Shown: positions 44,677 to 52,523 of the stretch, piece by piece
Layout: the number at the start of each line of letters is the position of its first letter
How positions within the stretch are numbered: position 1 is the first letter of the stretch
Assembly (NCBI GenBank): GCA_903943975.1
Contig: CAJAQB010000019.1
Coordinates: 62,001-126,000, forward strand
DNA length: 64,000 bases
Source: Synechococcus lacustris
GTDB taxonomy: Bacteria; Cyanobacteriota; Cyanobacteriia; PCC-6307; Cyanobiaceae
Direction: 5' to 3'
Notes under the pieces: generated by a model
The model's input: only the letters and a program-made list of their open reading frames with translations
Database searches by the model: none
Told to the model about the DNA's origin: nothing
Position numbers and translations under genes: made by a program

Positions 44677-45741
44677 CTAGCTGGCGCCGGCTACGGGCTT
44701 GCGGGCGCTCCACACCCTGGTCATGAAATGCGACTGGCCCTGGATGGCCATGAAACCCGCCTCGCCAAGCCTGGCGGGGATGTCGTCTGAGATGTAGTCG
44801 CGGTAATAGGGCTCATGGAACAGCCGTCGGAAGTTCTCCATGGCGCCCCTGAACTGGGGGGAGTCGCTGAGTTGCACTGAGTCGGCCAGCACCAGTACTC
44901 CCCCTGGCTCCAGCACCCGGAAGGCTTCATTCAGGCAGGCCTGCCGGGCGGCCCCTGGCAGTTCATGCAGCAGAAACACGCAGGTCACCGCTTGCATGGA
45001 GCCATCGGCAAAGGGCAGCGCCTCGGCATTGCCCTGCACTAATTGGGGCAGCTCACCGGGCAGCTGTGACAACCAGCGGTTGGCCTGGCGCAGGTAGGCA
45101 CTGGATAGATCAATGCCTAGCAATTGGGCTTTGGGCAGGGCGCCCCGCAGTTGCCGCAGGGTGCGGCCAGTGCCTGTGGCCACGTCGAGGATCCGGGGGG
45201 GCAGGGCCTGGTTCCGCTGGGGCAGGGCCGTGAGCAGGGGCTTTATTAGCCGTCGCCGCATCGCATCGGTGGTGCCGTTGAAGAGGATCTCCACCTGCAG
45301 GTCATAGAGCTCGGCGGAGCGGTCGCTCAGGTAGCCATCGGTTTGGTGGTGGAAATTTTGGAGGTAGTAGTCGGGAAACTGCTCAGGATTCACGTCCCTT
45401 GGCAGGTCTCGCACATCCCTACGGCTGCGGCGACTCCAGATCGCAGGTTGATCCAGCCACACCAGTGGGTAGCGCAGAAACCAATCCAGCCAGGGACCAG
45501 CAAATAGCAGCTGGCTGGGGTAAAGGCCTTGCTCTGCCTCGCGCCAATCAAGTTCCAGCAGGGCGTCCATGCTCTGGCGCAGTTCGGCGAGCACGGCAGG
45601 TGCCAAAGGCACGACGTTTGCCTTGGCCTTGGGGGCCAGCCAGGCCATCAGGCGACTGTTTAGCTCCTTGTGGGCTAGTCCCGCCAAGCTCCTGCCCTGT
45701 TGCAGGGTTTTGTATGCCAGCTGGCCAAGGGGATCGCTCAT
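44677..45741 (-). CDS. class I SAM-dependent methyltransferase
   Basis: 354 residues. The N-terminal ~180 residues, including LPRDVNPEQFPDYYLQNFHHQTDGYLSD, are a family-specific extension. The Rossmann domain shows motif I LDVATGTGRTLRQL, the acidic end of strand 2 LLGIDLSSAYL, and the later LPFADGSMQAVTCVFLLHELP and EAFRVLEPGGVLVLADS, similar to the UbiE/MenG/COQ5 group. A substrate such as a quinone or lipid is plausible because it is divergent from a Coq4 homologue. The evidence does not fix it. Confidence 0.85.
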   Translation of the reverse strand: MSDPLGQLAYKTLQQGRSLAGLAHKELNSRLMAWLAPKAKANVVPLAPAVLAELRQSMDALLELDWREAEQGLYPSQLLFAGPWLDWFLRYPLVWLDQPAIWSRRSRRDVRDLPRDVNPEQFPDYYLQNFHHQTDGYLSDRSAELYDLQVEILFNGTTDAMRRRLIKPLLTALPQRNQALPPRILDVATGTGRTLRQLRGALPKAQLLGIDLSSAYLRQANRWLSQLPGELPQLVQGNAEALPFADGSMQAVTCVFLLHELPGAARQACLNEAFRVLEPGGVLVLADSVQLSDSPQFRGAMENFRRLFHEPYYRDYISDDIPARLGEAGFMAIQGQSHFMTRVWSARKPVAGAS

Positions 45742-45822
45742 GGGGGCCCAGGGGATTGGTCTATTTCAACGGATCTTGACGGCCAGCGTGACTAAAGTCG
45801 CCGCTTCCTCCAGCCATGGACA

Positions 45823-46509
45823 ATGGAACGATTCAAGGAAATATTCCGCAGCATTGGCAATCTGAGGTTGCTGGGTGAAATCGCCCGCAGCGGCGGCGAA
45901 CTCAGCACGATTGGCGATCTTGTGGACAATTTCCTCGATTCTCCGCAGATGGAGCTTTGTATTAAGAGGTTCCGGGCTTTGCCGGGGGGAGCCGAACTTA
46001 TGGATAGCCGCTATCCACCCCTTGACCCCCAGCTGGAGAGCCTGGAACATTTGCCCCCCGGCAGCCTGGGCCACAGCTACGTAACGATGATCCGCACCCT
46101 CAATTACGACGCCGACTTCTTTCGGCCTCGGCCGATTGAAAGCGAAGCCCAGTGGCTCACCCAGCGGATTGCCACCACCCACGACATCCACCACGTGGTT
46201 TCTGGATTCGGCACCAGCCGTTTCGGTGAAGGTGGCGTATTGGCGATCACGGCCACCCAGGTGGGTTTCCCGGCCTATGTGCTGCTCAACAATGCGGCCT
46301 TAATGGCCGGTTTTCGGCTCGACACCCAGAATTTTGAGGAGCTCAGCGCCGCCATTAGCCGCGGGGTGAGCATCGGCCTTGAAGCCGCCCCCCTCTGTGT
46401 TCAACGCTGGGAAGACCACTGGGACTGGTCAGTGCAGCAGTGGCGCCAGCACTTGGGCCTTAAGAATCCTGTTGAGTCGGTACCCTATGCCCTCAACCTT
46501 TCGCTGTAG
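45823..46509 (+). CDS. Coq4 family protein
   Basis: 228 residues, the Coq4 fold. The metal motif HDIHHVVSGFGTSRFGE matches H-D-x-x-H-x(11)-E exactly. RTLNYDADFFRPRP and GVLAITATQVGFPAYVLLN follow the family. In mitochondria and some bacteria, Coq4 proteins act in ubiquinone synthesis (ring decarboxylation/hydroxylation in recent work). Cyanobacteria make plastoquinone, so the substrate here is open. The start ATG at 45823 is 81 bp from the divergent methyltransferase start. Confidence 0.85.
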   Translation: MERFKEIFRSIGNLRLLGEIARSGGELSTIGDLVDNFLDSPQMELCIKRFRALPGGAELMDSRYPPLDPQLESLEHLPPGSLGHSYVTMIRTLNYDADFFRPRPIESEAQWLTQRIATTHDIHHVVSGFGTSRFGEGGVLAITATQVGFPAYVLLNNAALMAGFRLDTQNFEELSAAISRGVSIGLEAAPLCVQRWEDHWDWSVQQWRQHLGLKNPVESVPYALNLSL

Positions 46510-46553
46510 CAGTTGATACCGATTAGAGATGGGTGAGTGGCGCAAGGGGACCC

Positions 46554-46805
46554 ATGACTCTTTTGAACGGTTTACCCAGCAACCCTGAGCAGCTGGCCTG
46601 GGCGATCAAGCACCAGCGGGATCGGATTCGCTTGGCCGCTGGCCTGGCCCAAATCAGCCGCCATCCCGATGCTCATCTATACAAGGATGCCCAGGCCCTT
46701 CAGCAAACTTGGGCCCGCAGCCATGGCCGTGAGCGACGCCTATTGGCCAATGCCGTGGCCCAGCTGCGCCAAGCGCCAATGGGCGGTAAGCCTCAAGCGT
46801 CGTAG
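46554..46805 (+). CDS. small helical protein of unknown function
   Basis: 83 residues from ATG 46554 (GTG 46533 would add seven). [55 protein letters not shown] is predicted to be helical and basic. No family recognised. It follows the Coq4 gene by 44 bp, and its end overlaps the convergent glnA 3' end by 13 bp. Confidence 0.6.
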   Translation: MTLLNGLPSNPEQLAWAIKHQRDRIRLAAGLAQISRHPDAHLYKDAQALQQTWARSHGRERRLLANAVAQLRQAPMGGKPQAS

Positions 46806-48211
46806 TACATCGTGAATTCGTGGGGGTGGGGCCGTTGCCGCAGCTGCTGCACCTCCTCGTACTTCAATGCAATCCAGTTGTTGAGAAAGTCTTCAGTGAA
46901 CACTTCGCCGGCCAGCAGATAATCCTTGTCTTCATCTAGGGCCTGCAGGGCGCCATTAAGCGAAGAAGGCACCGTGGAAATGCGGGCCAGCTCATCGGCT
47001 GAAAGTTCAAACAAATCAAGATCGGTGCCATCGCCGGGGTCGATCTGATTACGGATCCCATCCAGGCCTGCCATCAACATGGCGCTAAAGGCCAGGTAGG
47101 GGTTGGCCAGGGCATCGCCGGAGCGGAATTCCAGGCGCTTTGCCTTTGGATTTGGGCCAGTGAGGGGTATGCGCACCGCCGCCGAACGGTTGCCCTGGGA
47201 ATAAACAAGGTTCACGGGGGCTTCAAAGCCTGGCACTAGGCGTTTGTAGCTGTTGGTGGTGGGGTTGGTGAAGGCCAGGAAGGAGGGGGCGTGCTTCAGC
47301 AGGCCACCGATGTACCAACGGGCCGTTTGGGAGAGGTTGGCATAGGTGCCTTCCCCGAAGAACAGCGGCTGCCCCCCCTTCCAAAGGCTCTGGTGCACAT
47401 GCATGCCACTGCCGTTATCGGCAAATACCGGCTTAGGCATGAAGGTGGCTGTGCGCCCGTACTTTTTTGCCACGTTGCGTACAACGTATTTGTAGATCAT
47501 TACGTTGTCGGCGGCAGTGATCAGTTCCGCAAACTTCATGCCCAGCTCATGTTGGGCGGTGGCCACCTCATGGTGCTGTTTCTCGATCGGCACCCCAAGC
47601 GAGCCCATGGTGAGCAGCATTTCGCTGCGCATGTCCTGGAGGGTGTCGTTTGGGGCAACTGGGAAATAGCCCTCTTTCAATTGAACTTTGTAGGCCAAGT
47701 TGCCCCCTTCTTCGAGGCGGGCGCTATTCCAAGGCGCCTCCACCGAATCAACGCTGTAGAAGCTGCTACCTGAGCCCGAGCTATAGCGCACATCGTCGAA
47801 AACGAAGAATTCCGGTTCTGGGCCGAAATAGGCGGTGTCCGCCAGGCCGGTGGAAGCCAGGTGATTCAGCGCTTTCTGGGCCAGGGCCCTGGGGCAACGG
47901 CCATAGGGCTGGCCACTGCGCGGTTCCTGGATCGAACAAATCAAACTGAGGGTTTTGTGCCGATAGAAGGGATCAAGCCAGGCGGTGGCGGCATCGGGCA
48001 CCATCGCCATATCTGATTCATTGATTGCCTTCCAACCCCGGATCGATGAGCCATCGAAAGCCAAGCCTTCACTGAAGGATTGCTCCTCCACCAGGTCTGC
48101 ACAAACGGTGAGATGTTGCCATTTGCCGTGCAGATCGGTGAACTTCAGATCTATCAGCTCAATGCCCTCATCCTTGATGCGGCGCAGGATGTCGTGGGGG
48201 GTATGGGCCAT
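46793..48211 (-). CDS. glnA: glutamine synthetase, type I
   Basis: Assimilates ammonium into glutamine; it is the entry point of the GS-GOGAT cycle. The 472-residue protein is full length: [17 protein letters not shown], the metal and substrate residues in FFVFDDVRY and [29 protein letters not shown], and the ATP-binding [13 protein letters not shown]. At the position of the adenylylated tyrosine of enteric enzymes (about residue 401) the sequence is LDLFELS, so phenylalanine replaces tyrosine; control is more likely by inactivating factors or transcription. The upstream NtcA promoter fits nitrogen control. Confidence 0.97.
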   Translation of the reverse strand: MAHTPHDILRRIKDEGIELIDLKFTDLHGKWQHLTVCADLVEEQSFSEGLAFDGSSIRGWKAINESDMAMVPDAATAWLDPFYRHKTLSLICSIQEPRSGQPYGRCPRALAQKALNHLASTGLADTAYFGPEPEFFVFDDVRYSSGSGSSFYSVDSVEAPWNSARLEEGGNLAYKVQLKEGYFPVAPNDTLQDMRSEMLLTMGSLGVPIEKQHHEVATAQHELGMKFAELITAADNVMIYKYVVRNVAKKYGRTATFMPKPVFADNGSGMHVHQSLWKGGQPLFFGEGTYANLSQTARWYIGGLLKHAPSFLAFTNPTTNSYKRLVPGFEAPVNLVYSQGNRSAAVRIPLTGPNPKAKRLEFRSGDALANPYLAFSAMLMAGLDGIRNQIDPGDGTDLDLFELSADELARISTVPSSLNGALQALDEDKDYLLAGEVFTEDFLNNWIALKYEEVQQLRQRPHPHEFTMYYDA

Positions 48212-48243
48212 GGAAATGACTTGGGCAGCTAAGGCACGGCCGG

Positions 48244-48285
48244 AACGTACGGAGCCCTGGGGTGGGCCCCTGTAGCAATTGATAC
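48244..48285 (-). promoter_or_regulatory. NtcA-activated class II promoter of glnA
   Basis: On the minus strand GTA-N8-TAC (48285-48272, GTATCAATTGCTAC) is followed after exactly 22 bp by a -10 hexamer TACGTT (48249-48244) of the form TAN3T. This is the textbook architecture of NtcA-dependent promoters in cyanobacteria, where NtcA senses 2-oxoglutarate. The leader to the glnA ATG would be about 25 nt, too short for a glutamine riboswitch. The same palindrome could in principle influence divergent apcF, which starts about 128 bp away. Confidence 0.88.
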
Positions 48286-48412
48286 TTTCCTCCCCCGGGC
48301 TCGCCGTTATTCATCGTCAGGTAACCGTTTCTGTCAGATCGACGGAATCCCAGCTGTTTCAAGGGATTCTCGCCGTTTCTGGTGCTAGTTTCCGGCCACT
48401 GATGTCGGTGAC

Positions 48413-48931
48413 ATGCAGGACGCGATCACAGGTCTAATCGGCCGTTACGACCAAAAGGGCCGTTACCTCGACCGCTCCGCCTTGGACAGCCTTGAGGGTT
48501 ACTTCGGCGAAGCTGAAACCCGCCTGGCGGCAGTGACCACCATCAATCGGGAGGCGGCTGAAATCGTGCGGGAGGGCAGCCAACGGCTGTGGCTCGCCGA
48601 TCCAGAACTGTTGTTGCCCGGTGGCAATGCCTACACCACCCGGCGTTTGGCAGCCTGCCTGCGCGACATGGATTATTTCCTCCGCTACATCTCCTATGCC
48701 CTGGTGGCAGGTGATTGGCGGATGCTCGATGAACGGGTGCTGAATGGCCTAGACGACACCTACAAATCCTTGGGGGTACCCACCGGTGCCACCGCCCGGG
48801 GCATCCTGCTGATGGCAGATGTGCTCACAGAGCAGCTGGCGGCCCAGGGGGTCACCAATCTGGCCATCGTGCGCGAACCCTTCGAGCACCTGGCCCGGGG
48901 CCTCGCCGAGATCAGTCTCACCGGCCGATGA
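48413..48931 (+). CDS. apcF: allophycocyanin beta-18 core subunit
   Basis: A phycobilisome core subunit that replaces one beta chain next to the membrane-linker ApcE and helps energy transfer to photosystem II. The 172-residue protein has AITGLIGRYDQKGRYLD, GGNAYTTRRLAACLRDMDYFLRYISYALVAGD with the bilin-attachment cysteine in AACLRDMDY, and YKSLGVPTGATARGI. The sequence is ApcF rather than ApcB by its N-terminus. ATG at 48413 is the only sensible start. Six tandem repeats follow just after the stop. Confidence 0.92.
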   Translation: MQDAITGLIGRYDQKGRYLDRSALDSLEGYFGEAETRLAAVTTINREAAEIVREGSQRLWLADPELLLPGGNAYTTRRLAACLRDMDYFLRYISYALVAGDWRMLDERVLNGLDDTYKSLGVPTGATARGILLMADVLTEQLAAQGVTNLAIVREPFEHLARGLAEISLTGR

Positions 48932-48935
48932 CGTA

Positions 48936-49049
48936 GGCCCCGGCTGTTGGCTGAGGCCCCGGCTGTTGGCTGAGGCCCCGGCTGTTGGCTGAGGCCCCGG
49001 CTGTTGGCTGAGGTCCCGGCTGTTGGCTGAGGCACCGGCTGTTGGCTCC
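48936..49049. repeat. 19-bp tandem repeat, six copies
   Basis: The unit GGCCCCGGCTGTTGGCTGA occurs six times head-to-tail without spacers; copies 1-4 are identical, copies 5 and 6 carry one to three changes. The array starts 4 bp after the apcF stop and lies in the 293-bp spacer before the aminotransferase gene. No gene is seen in the rest of that spacer. The unit is not a multiple of three, so it is not protein-coding. It is a likely variable-number repeat; whether it acts as a 3' UTR element is unknown. Confidence 0.95.
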
Positions 49050-49224
49050 GCTCACCCGCTTTTCAGTCAGTCAAGCGCCGACTAGATAAGTCAGCTAACG
49101 GTTGTATCCGGCCGCGCTGCTGTTTCGGGGGGCCAAGCTGGTCCGCTGGCTCACGGCTGTTCCGGGGGGCCACAGCAGTTCCGGCACCACTGCATAATCT
49201 TCACTCTGTACTTTCTTCTGGCGC

Positions 49225-50415
49225 GTGACCCTTTCCTCGCTCTCCCCCGTCCTTGAGACCGTGAGCGAGGCCCACCGCCTGCGGCTTGATCCGATCTCCA
49301 CCCCGGAACGGCTGCTGCTGGGCCCAGGCCCCTCCAATGCCCATCCCACGGTGCTCCAGGCCCTTTCGCGGCCGCCGTTGGGCCACCTCGACCCCCTTTA
49401 CCTCGAACTAATGAACGAGGTGCAGGAAATGCTGCGCTACGCCTGGCAAACAGAAAATCGAATCACCATTCCAGTTAGCGGCACCGGCAGTGCTGCCATG
49501 GAGGCCACGATCGCCAACAGCATCGAAGCCGGGGAGAGTGTTGTTGTTGGGGTGATCGGTTATTTCGGTCAACGGCTTGTGGATATGTGCGGCCGTTATG
49601 GCGCCGATCTGCACGTGATTGAGGCCCCCTGGGGGGAGGCCCTCAGCCTTGAGGCCATTGCCCAGGCCCTCGAACAACACAAACCAAAAGTGTTGGCCCT
49701 CGTGCATGCCGAAACCTCCACCGGTGTCTGCCAGCCCCTGGAGGGGGTGGGTGATCTCTGCCGTGAGCACAACTGCTTGCTGCTGCTCGACACGGTCACC
49801 TCCCTGGGGGCGGTGCCGCTCAAGCTGGATGAGTTGAAGGTGGATCTGGCCTATAGCTGCAGCCAGAAGGGGCTCAGCTGCCCCCCCGGCCTTGGCCCCC
49901 TCACCATGGGCCCCCGGGCCGAAGAAAAGCTGGACCGCCGCCAGAGCAAGGTGCCCAATTGGTACCTGGATATGTCTGGCTTGAAGTCGTACTGGGGTAC
50001 CGACCGCACTTACCACCACACGGCCCCCGTGAACATGAATTTCGGCCTGCGGGAGGCGCTGCGCTTGCTCTGTGAGGAGGGCATCGAAAACGCCTGGGCC
50101 CGCCACCGCCGCAACAGCGAAAGGCTCTGGGCGGGGCTTGAAGCCCAGGGGCTGGAATTACATGTGCCTTTGGAGCTGCGCCTTCCCACGCTCACCACTG
50201 TGCGGATTCCTGAGGGGGTTGATGGTCGTGCCTTCGGCCTGCACCTGCTCAACAAGCATGGGGTGGAAATTGGCGGTGGCCTTGGCGCCCTGGCTGGTCA
50301 GGTGTGGCGGATAGGCCTGATGGGCACCAACAGCACCCCCGCCAATGTGGATCTGCTGCTCAATCTGCTGGAGCTGGAGTTGCCGGCTTTCCGCAGCGCT
50401 GCTGCTGCTGCTTAA
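49225..50415 (+). CDS. class V aminotransferase, alanine/serine-glyoxylate type
   Basis: 396 residues, PLP-dependent. LLLGPGPSNAHPTVL, SGTGSAAMEATI, HAETSTGVCQPLEGV, LLLLDTVTSLGAVPLKL and the PLP-lysine segment YSCSQKGLSCPPGL are typical of alanine-glyoxylate/serine-glyoxylate aminotransferases. The enzyme would convert glyoxylate from photorespiration to glycine. The exact amino donor is not fixed by sequence. GTG 49225 is used as start. The final 56 bp overlap the convergent tadA gene. Confidence 0.9.
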   Translation: MTLSSLSPVLETVSEAHRLRLDPISTPERLLLGPGPSNAHPTVLQALSRPPLGHLDPLYLELMNEVQEMLRYAWQTENRITIPVSGTGSAAMEATIANSIEAGESVVVGVIGYFGQRLVDMCGRYGADLHVIEAPWGEALSLEAIAQALEQHKPKVLALVHAETSTGVCQPLEGVGDLCREHNCLLLLDTVTSLGAVPLKLDELKVDLAYSCSQKGLSCPPGLGPLTMGPRAEEKLDRRQSKVPNWYLDMSGLKSYWGTDRTYHHTAPVNMNFGLREALRLLCEEGIENAWARHRRNSERLWAGLEAQGLELHVPLELRLPTLTTVRIPEGVDGRAFGLHLLNKHGVEIGGGLGALAGQVWRIGLMGTNSTPANVDLLLNLLELELPAFRSAAAAA

Positions 50416-50869
50416 AACGTTTTTGCTGAAACCACTCCTGCAACTGCAAGCGGCAGGCCTCCTCCTTCACCCCAGCGATCACCTCCATCTGGTGGTGGGC
50501 CGTGGGCGAAAGGCTCAGGTCAAGGCAGCTGCCCAGGGCGCCGCGCTTGGGGTCGCTGGCGCCGTAAACCACCCTGCCCATGCGGGCTTGCACCAGGGCG
50601 CCAGCGCACATGGGACAGGGTTCGAGGGTCACCAGCAGGGTGTGCTGGTTGAAGCGCCAGTCCTGGCGCAGGCGCGCCGCCTGGGCCAGGGCCTGGAGTT
50701 CCCCATGGCCGAGGGGGTCTTGGCTGGCTTCGCGGCGGTTGCAGCCCCAACCGATCGCCAGGCCCTTGGGATCCAGTACTACTGCCGCCACGGGCACCTC
50801 CCCCCGCTGCCCCGCCTGGGCCGCCAGCCGCAGCAGCCGTTCCATCCAGAACCCGTAGGAGTTGTCCAT
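50360..50869 (-). CDS. tadA: tRNA-specific adenosine deaminase
   Basis: Deaminates A34 of tRNA-Arg(ACG) to inosine, widening its codon reading. The 169-residue protein has the zinc motif PCPMCAGALVQARMGRVVYGASDPKRGALGS. The usual catalytic H-A-E is H-G-E here (GHGELQALAQAA), keeping the histidine and glutamate. A GS-rich insert is absent. I chose ATG at 50869; ATG 50872 and an internal ATG at 50845 are alternatives. Its start is only a few base pairs from that of the divergent decarboxylase. Confidence 0.9.
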   Translation of the reverse strand: MDNSYGFWMERLLRLAAQAGQRGEVPVAAVVLDPKGLAIGWGCNRREASQDPLGHGELQALAQAARLRQDWRFNQHTLLVTLEPCPMCAGALVQARMGRVVYGASDPKRGALGSCLDLSLSPTAHHQMEVIAGVKEEACRLQLQEWFQQKRFKQQQQRCGKPATPAPAD

Positions 50870-50874
50870 CAACC

Positions 50875-52308
50875 ATGAGAATGGCCGATCAACGGTTGCC
50901 TGGCTTGGTTGCTCCCGTTCCAGCTAACGATTCAGGGGGTTTGCCCCTGTTCCCCTCCCCCCAAGGTCTGGACCCTGGGCTGCAGGATTTTTTGGAGCAG
51001 GCCAGCCAGTTGCTCTGCCAATGGCTGGGGGATAGCCATCTGCATGGGCCAAGGCCGGGCTTGAGTCTGCAACCCAGTGCTGAACCAAGCCAGGGCGGTA
51101 GGGAAGCGGCGGCATTGCTAACGGATCTGCAGCAGCTGATGGCCGGTGGCTTTCGACCCAACCATCCCGGTGCCCTGGCCCACCTAGATCCACCGCCCCT
51201 GAGCGTTTCGATCGCCGCTGATCTGATCGCTGCGGGCATGAATAACAACCTGTTGGCGGAGGAGTTATCCCCTTCCCTCAGCCGGCTGGAACGGGGGCTG
51301 TGCGCCTGGCTGGCCCAGGCCTTGGGCCTAGGGCCCCAGGCCTCAGGGGTACCGGCCAGTGGCGGCAGCCTCAGCAATCTGATGGCTTTGGTTTGTGCGC
51401 GGCGGGCCGCCGGGCTCCAGGGCAGCCTCAAAGGGGTGGTGATCACAGCTGCCGCCGCCCACATCTCTTTGGAGAAGGCCCTGGGGGTGATGGGCCTACC
51501 GGAGGGGGCCCTCTGGCGCCTGCCCCCAGATGCCCAGGGTCGTTTGCAGGCGAACGCTGTGGCCGCTGCCCTAGGGCGCTGCCGCCAGCAGGGGCTGCCG
51601 GTGATCGCTGTGGTGGCCACCGCTGGTACCACCGTGCAGGGGCTGGTGGATCCGCTCGAGGAGCTGGCCGCCCTCTGTGGCCGCGAGGGGGTGTGGCTGC
51701 ATGTGGATGGGGCGATCGGGGCGGTGTGTGGCCTGGTGGAGGCCCAGCGCTGGCGGGTGCGCGGCATCGGCGCCGCCGATTCGGTGACCCTCAACCCCCA
51801 GAAACTGCTGGGGGTTAGTAAGCCCTCCTCGCTGCTGTTGTTGCGCAATCCCCAGCACCTGCAAGACAGCTTTGGCACCGGCTTGCCCTACATGGAGCCG
51901 GCCCACGCGGGGGTTCACGGCGGTGAACTCGGCCTGCAGGGCACCCGCGGGGCAGAGGTGTTGAAGCTCTGGCTCAGCCTCCAGCACCTTGGCCTTGAGG
52001 GAATCGAGACGCTGCTGGCGGGGGCCTTCCAACGGGCGGAGGGGCTGCGCCATCGGCTCGCCCCCCTACCCCTGGCAGTGCTGCCCGGCGATTTGCATCT
52101 GGTGAGCTTCGCCCGCCAGGGGCCTGACCAGGGCTGGCGTGACGCTTGCCACCGCCAGTTGCTGCAGGGGGGCTTCTGGCTTTCGAAACCAGCGCTGGCG
52201 GGGCAACCGCTGCTCAAGGCGGTGCTGGGCAATCCCTTCACCACAGACCAGCACCTAGACCAGCTGGCGGCGTTGGTGCAGCAGAGCTGCCTGGGGGCCA
52301 AACGATGA
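50875..52308 (+). CDS. PLP-dependent group II amino-acid decarboxylase
   Basis: 477 residues. The N-terminal FRPNHPGALAHLDPPPLS and GGSLSNLMALVCARRAAG, then AAAAHISLEKALGVMG, the aspartate in LHVDGAIGAVCGL and the PLP lysine in LNPQKLLGVSKP are the pattern of aspartate/2,4-diaminobutyrate/glutamate-type decarboxylases. The product cannot be read, but aspartate (beta-alanine for pantothenate) or diaminobutyrate are options. A small membrane-protein gene overlaps the stop (ATGA). Confidence 0.85.
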   Translation: MRMADQRLPGLVAPVPANDSGGLPLFPSPQGLDPGLQDFLEQASQLLCQWLGDSHLHGPRPGLSLQPSAEPSQGGREAAALLTDLQQLMAGGFRPNHPGALAHLDPPPLSVSIAADLIAAGMNNNLLAEELSPSLSRLERGLCAWLAQALGLGPQASGVPASGGSLSNLMALVCARRAAGLQGSLKGVVITAAAAHISLEKALGVMGLPEGALWRLPPDAQGRLQANAVAAALGRCRQQGLPVIAVVATAGTTVQGLVDPLEELAALCGREGVWLHVDGAIGAVCGLVEAQRWRVRGIGAADSVTLNPQKLLGVSKPSSLLLLRNPQHLQDSFGTGLPYMEPAHAGVHGGELGLQGTRGAEVLKLWLSLQHLGLEGIETLLAGAFQRAEGLRHRLAPLPLAVLPGDLHLVSFARQGPDQGWRDACHRQLLQGGFWLSKPALAGQPLLKAVLGNPFTTDQHLDQLAALVQQSCLGAKR

Positions 52309-52523
52309 GCAATCACAACCCCCGGGGCCGTTGGGTGGCGATCGTTACCGGGGCCCTGTCGGTGGCGATCGCCTTGGCTTATCTGTTGTTGGTGCTGCTG
52401 CTGGACCGTCAGGGTCCGCTGCTGCCGCCCCCCGCCGAGGCCCTTGGCGGGGCGGTAATTGGCGATCCTTCCGTTTCAATGGTTCCACCACCCGGGCTAG
52501 GGCCGCCTCCAGGAAGCGCCTGA
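52305..52523 (+). CDS. small membrane protein
   Basis: 72 residues starting at ATG 52305, which overlaps the decarboxylase stop. One hydrophobic segment (VAIVTGALSVAIALAYLLLVLLLD) is followed by a Pro/Gly-rich tail. No family is recognised. Translational coupling supports the call. From 52345 to 52523 it lies entirely antisense to the 3' end of the convergent GTPase gene, a 179-bp overlap, so one of the two ends may be misassigned. Confidence 0.6.
   Translation: MSNHNPRGRWVAIVTGALSVAIALAYLLLVLLLDRQGPLLPPPAEALGGAVIGDPSVSMVPPPGLGPPPGSA

Noticed and set aside
48212-48271. glutamine riboswitch in front of glnA
   Set aside because: The NtcA promoter implies a leader of about 25 nt, too short, and no glnA-motif core is visible.
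48936-49049. CRISPR array
   Set aside because: The 19-bp units follow each other directly with no unique spacers and there are no cas genes, so it is a tandem repeat.
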